64,000 bases of DNA from Castellaniella hirudinis (GTDB taxonomy: Bacteria > Pseudomonadota > Gammaproteobacteria > Burkholderiales > Burkholderiaceae_B): assembly GCF_042651965.1 (NCBI RefSeq), contig NZ_JBHSDY010000001.1, positions 1 through 64,000 on the forward strand. The letters run 5' to 3'. A program made the translations under genes and the position numbers. Shown piece by piece: positions 62,458-64,000 of this stretch (position 1 is the stretch's first letter; each line of letters opens with the position of its first letter). The notes beneath the pieces were generated by a model. That model was not told the origin of the DNA and did no database searches. It worked only from the letters and a program-made list of their open reading frames with translations.

Positions 62458-62847
62458 TCAGGCCGGCCAGGCGACCTGGCCGGCGTCCGGATGCACCTTC
62501 ACCAGCCGGCAGGGCCGGCCCAGCCATTGGGAAAACCAGGCTGAGGCCAGTTCCCCCTCATCGACCACGCGCACGTCGCGCCCGCCGATCGACGCGGTGC
62601 GTTCGACGCTGTCGTCGTCCTCGATCACGTCCAGCGGCACGTCCAGGCGCAGCATGCCGTCCGCGCGGATCACCAGATAGCCGAAGCGCAGGCTGACGTC
62701 CAGCCCGGCCAGGCCCGGCGCCCGGTCGGCTTCCAGCCAGCAGTCCTGGTCGTCGACCGCCAGCCAGCGGCGGTCATAGGGCCGGGCGGCCTCGTCGGCC
62801 AGGGCGGTCGCCCCGGCGATCGGCTGAAAAGCGGATTCGGTCGTCAT
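62458..62847 (-). CDS. Stand-alone MOSC N-terminal-like domain protein
   Basis: This 129-residue protein resembles the N-terminal beta-barrel that precedes MOSC domains (YcbX/mARC type). YDRRWLAVDDQDCWLEADRAPGLAGL and the closing AWFSQWLGRPCRLVKVHPD are the pattern of that domain. The catalytic MOSC barrel with its molybdenum-binding cysteine is missing and no second reading frame supplies it. It is either a domain made alone or the remnant of a truncated gene. It is 22 bp downstream of the AsmA-like gene. Confidence 0.68.
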   Translation of the reverse strand: MTTESAFQPIAGATALADEAARPYDRRWLAVDDQDCWLEADRAPGLAGLDVSLRFGYLVIRADGMLRLDVPLDVIEDDDSVERTASIGGRDVRVVDEGELASAWFSQWLGRPCRLVKVHPDAGQVAWPA

Positions 62848-62869
62848 GGTGCGGTTTTCCTTATGATCG

Positions 62870-64000
62870 TCACTGTCCCAGCAGGCCTTTGAGGGCCTTG
62901 CCGATGCGTTCCACCGGGTCGGCGCCGGATGCGGGCGCCGCAGCGTTCTTCGGGGCTTCGCCGGCCGCCTCAGAGTCGGAATCAGGCGACGGCAGGGCCT
63001 GCTCGATCAGGTCTTTGCCCTTGAGCAGTTCCCCCAGGCCCGACTTCAAGGCGCGCTGGATGGACGGATTGCGGATACCCGACCAGTCCACCTCGTATTC
63101 AGGGTGATCCCAGGCGCCGGCGATGCGGATGGGGATGGTCGCCCCCAGGAGCGGCGTCAGCGCGGCATCCAGGCCCTTGGGCAGCCGCGCCGCCACCTGG
63201 GCCTGCAGCACCAGGTCCAGGCTGCGGCCGGGCACGTCGATGCGCGCCGGCTTGCCTTCGGACACGCGCACCAGATCGGAGACCACAGAGACCTTCGACA
63301 AGGTGCCCTGCCCATCCTTGAGATCGAGGCGGGTGTCCAGCGTGCTGAAAGCCGTGCTGCGGCGCTTGTCGAACGGCGAGGCCAGCGCATCCAGGCGGCC
63401 CTTCAGGACGTTGCCCAAGGCCGCCGACACGTCCCCCAGGGTCCGCGAGGCATCCACGCCATGCACGGCGCCATCACGCACCTGCACGGCCACCCGGCCC
63501 GCCAGCGCACGTTGCAGCGCGTCCATCGTGGCGCCCTGCGCGCGCAAGTCGATCTGCGCCGCGCCTCGTCCCGACAACACATTCCGGCCCAGCGCGGCCT
63601 GAATCAGAGGCGCCACGGCAATCTTGTCCAGATTCAGCTTCAAACCGAACGTCTGGTCGGCCGCTGCGCTGAACTGCCCCGCCAGCGTGCCTTCGTACAG
63701 ATTGGCCGACAGTTTGGAGACGGTCAGCGAACCCTGCTGGACCTTGGCCTGGGCAGCCACGCTCTTGAGCTGCACGTCGCGCACCCGCAGATCGCCGATC
63801 CGCACGTCGCCTTCGACATCCAGGCCCTGCAGGAACGACAGGTCGATGGGCGCAGGCGCGGGCGGCGCCTGCGCAGCGGCGTCTGCGGGCTTGTCCGTCG
63901 CGTCCGCCGCCTTTTCCTGGTCCTTGTCCGCCTCCTTGCCCTCATCGCCGGACTTGGCCGCGGCAGCGGCCGGGGGCGCCGGCAGCCAGCGGTTCAGGTC
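62870..64000 (-). CDS. AsmA-family protein, C-terminal part (runs off window)
   Basis: This frame is open from the right edge to its stop at 62870; 376 residues are visible, and the start lies outside. A charged Ala/Asp/Lys linker after DLNRWLPAPP is followed by LSFLQGLDVEGDVRIGDLRVRDVQLKS and AALGRNVLSGRGAAQIDLRAQG, the C-terminal repeat layout of AsmA. Such proteins span the periplasm as beta-rich bridges implicated in lipid transport and outer-membrane assembly. The end, ERIGKALKGLLGQ, is typical. Confidence 0.85.
   Translation of the reverse strand, partial: DLNRWLPAPPAAAAAKSGDEGKEADKDQEKAADATDKPADAAAQAPPAPAPIDLSFLQGLDVEGDVRIGDLRVRDVQLKSVAAQAKVQQGSLTVSKLSANLYEGTLAGQFSAAADQTFGLKLNLDKIAVAPLIQAALGRNVLSGRGAAQIDLRAQGATMDALQRALAGRVAVQVRDGAVHGVDASRTLGDVSAALGNVLKGRLDALASPFDKRRSTAFSTLDTRLDLKDGQGTLSKVSVVSDLVRVSEGKPARIDVPGRSLDLVLQAQVAARLPKGLDAALTPLLGATIPIRIAGAWDHPEYEVDWSGIRNPSIQRALKSGLGELLKGKDLIEQALPSPDSDSEAAGEAPKNAAAPASGADPVERIGKALKGLLGQ

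Overview
The window is high-GC DNA from a betaproteobacterium of the order Burkholderiales, most probably family Alcaligenaceae (Bordetella/Achromobacter/Castellaniella-like). This is inferred from protein content and gene order, not from a database search. Supporting points are the ybgC-tolQRAB-pal-cpoB block, a RibBA with a degenerate RibA half, a zapA/6S RNA locus beside rppH and proS, protocatechuate 4,5-cleavage genes, and a GC-rich intergenic repeat of the type common in this order. I see no rRNA, tRNA, CRISPR array, prophage or insertion sequence. The only AT-rich island is the 5' region of a fic gene.

Layout. 1-2.0 kb: a leftward promoter at the edge, an MFS exporter and its ArsR-type regulator. 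2.0-9.5 kb: a GntR/FCD regulator and a catabolic operon (TRAP transporter dctQMP, DapA-family lyase, aldehyde dehydrogenase, D-serine dehydratase). 9.5-16.4 kb: catalase with an OxyR-type site, an Lrp regulator divergent from 4-hydroxyphenylpyruvate dioxygenase, a nucleoside-gate membrane protein, msrA, cytochrome c, lgt and a SIMPL protein. 16.4-20 kb: 6S RNA, zapA, a coiled-coil protein, rppH and divergent proS. 20-26 kb: the Tol-Pal system and a hydrolase. 26-32 kb: a copper chaperone, a thioesterase and a BMP-type (nucleoside) ABC importer. 32-41 kb: a LodA/LodB quinoprotein amino-acid oxidase operon with a small Tat-exported protein and a LeuE-type exporter, next to ahpC/ahpF and an Aer-like chemoreceptor. 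41-46 kb: an AraC regulator and a protocatechuate 4,5-dioxygenase operon with a PobA-family hydroxylase and an ABC binding protein. 46-50 kb: amidase, Fic protein, and groES-groEL behind a perfect CIRCE operator. 50-64 kb: pta-ackA, hydroxybutyryl-CoA dehydrogenase, dgkA-pyrF-tag, a long leftward housekeeping run (ftsY, ribBA, ribH, nusB, thiL, pgpA, pncC), rsmD-coaD, a stand-alone MOSC N-terminal domain and a partial AsmA-family gene running off the right edge.

How the parts connect. Peroxide handling recurs: catalase and ahpC each have a 37-bp OxyR-like site, and the AhpCF genes directly flank an oxidase predicted to make H2O2. The GntR regulator and the TRAP operon share an 8-bp TGGATACA element, which ties regulator to target. 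The most unusual items are the four-gene lod operon (small Tat protein, LodA without an obvious cofactor-forming cysteine, LodB, LeuE) and a PobA-family hydroxylase in which both phenol-activating tyrosines are replaced.
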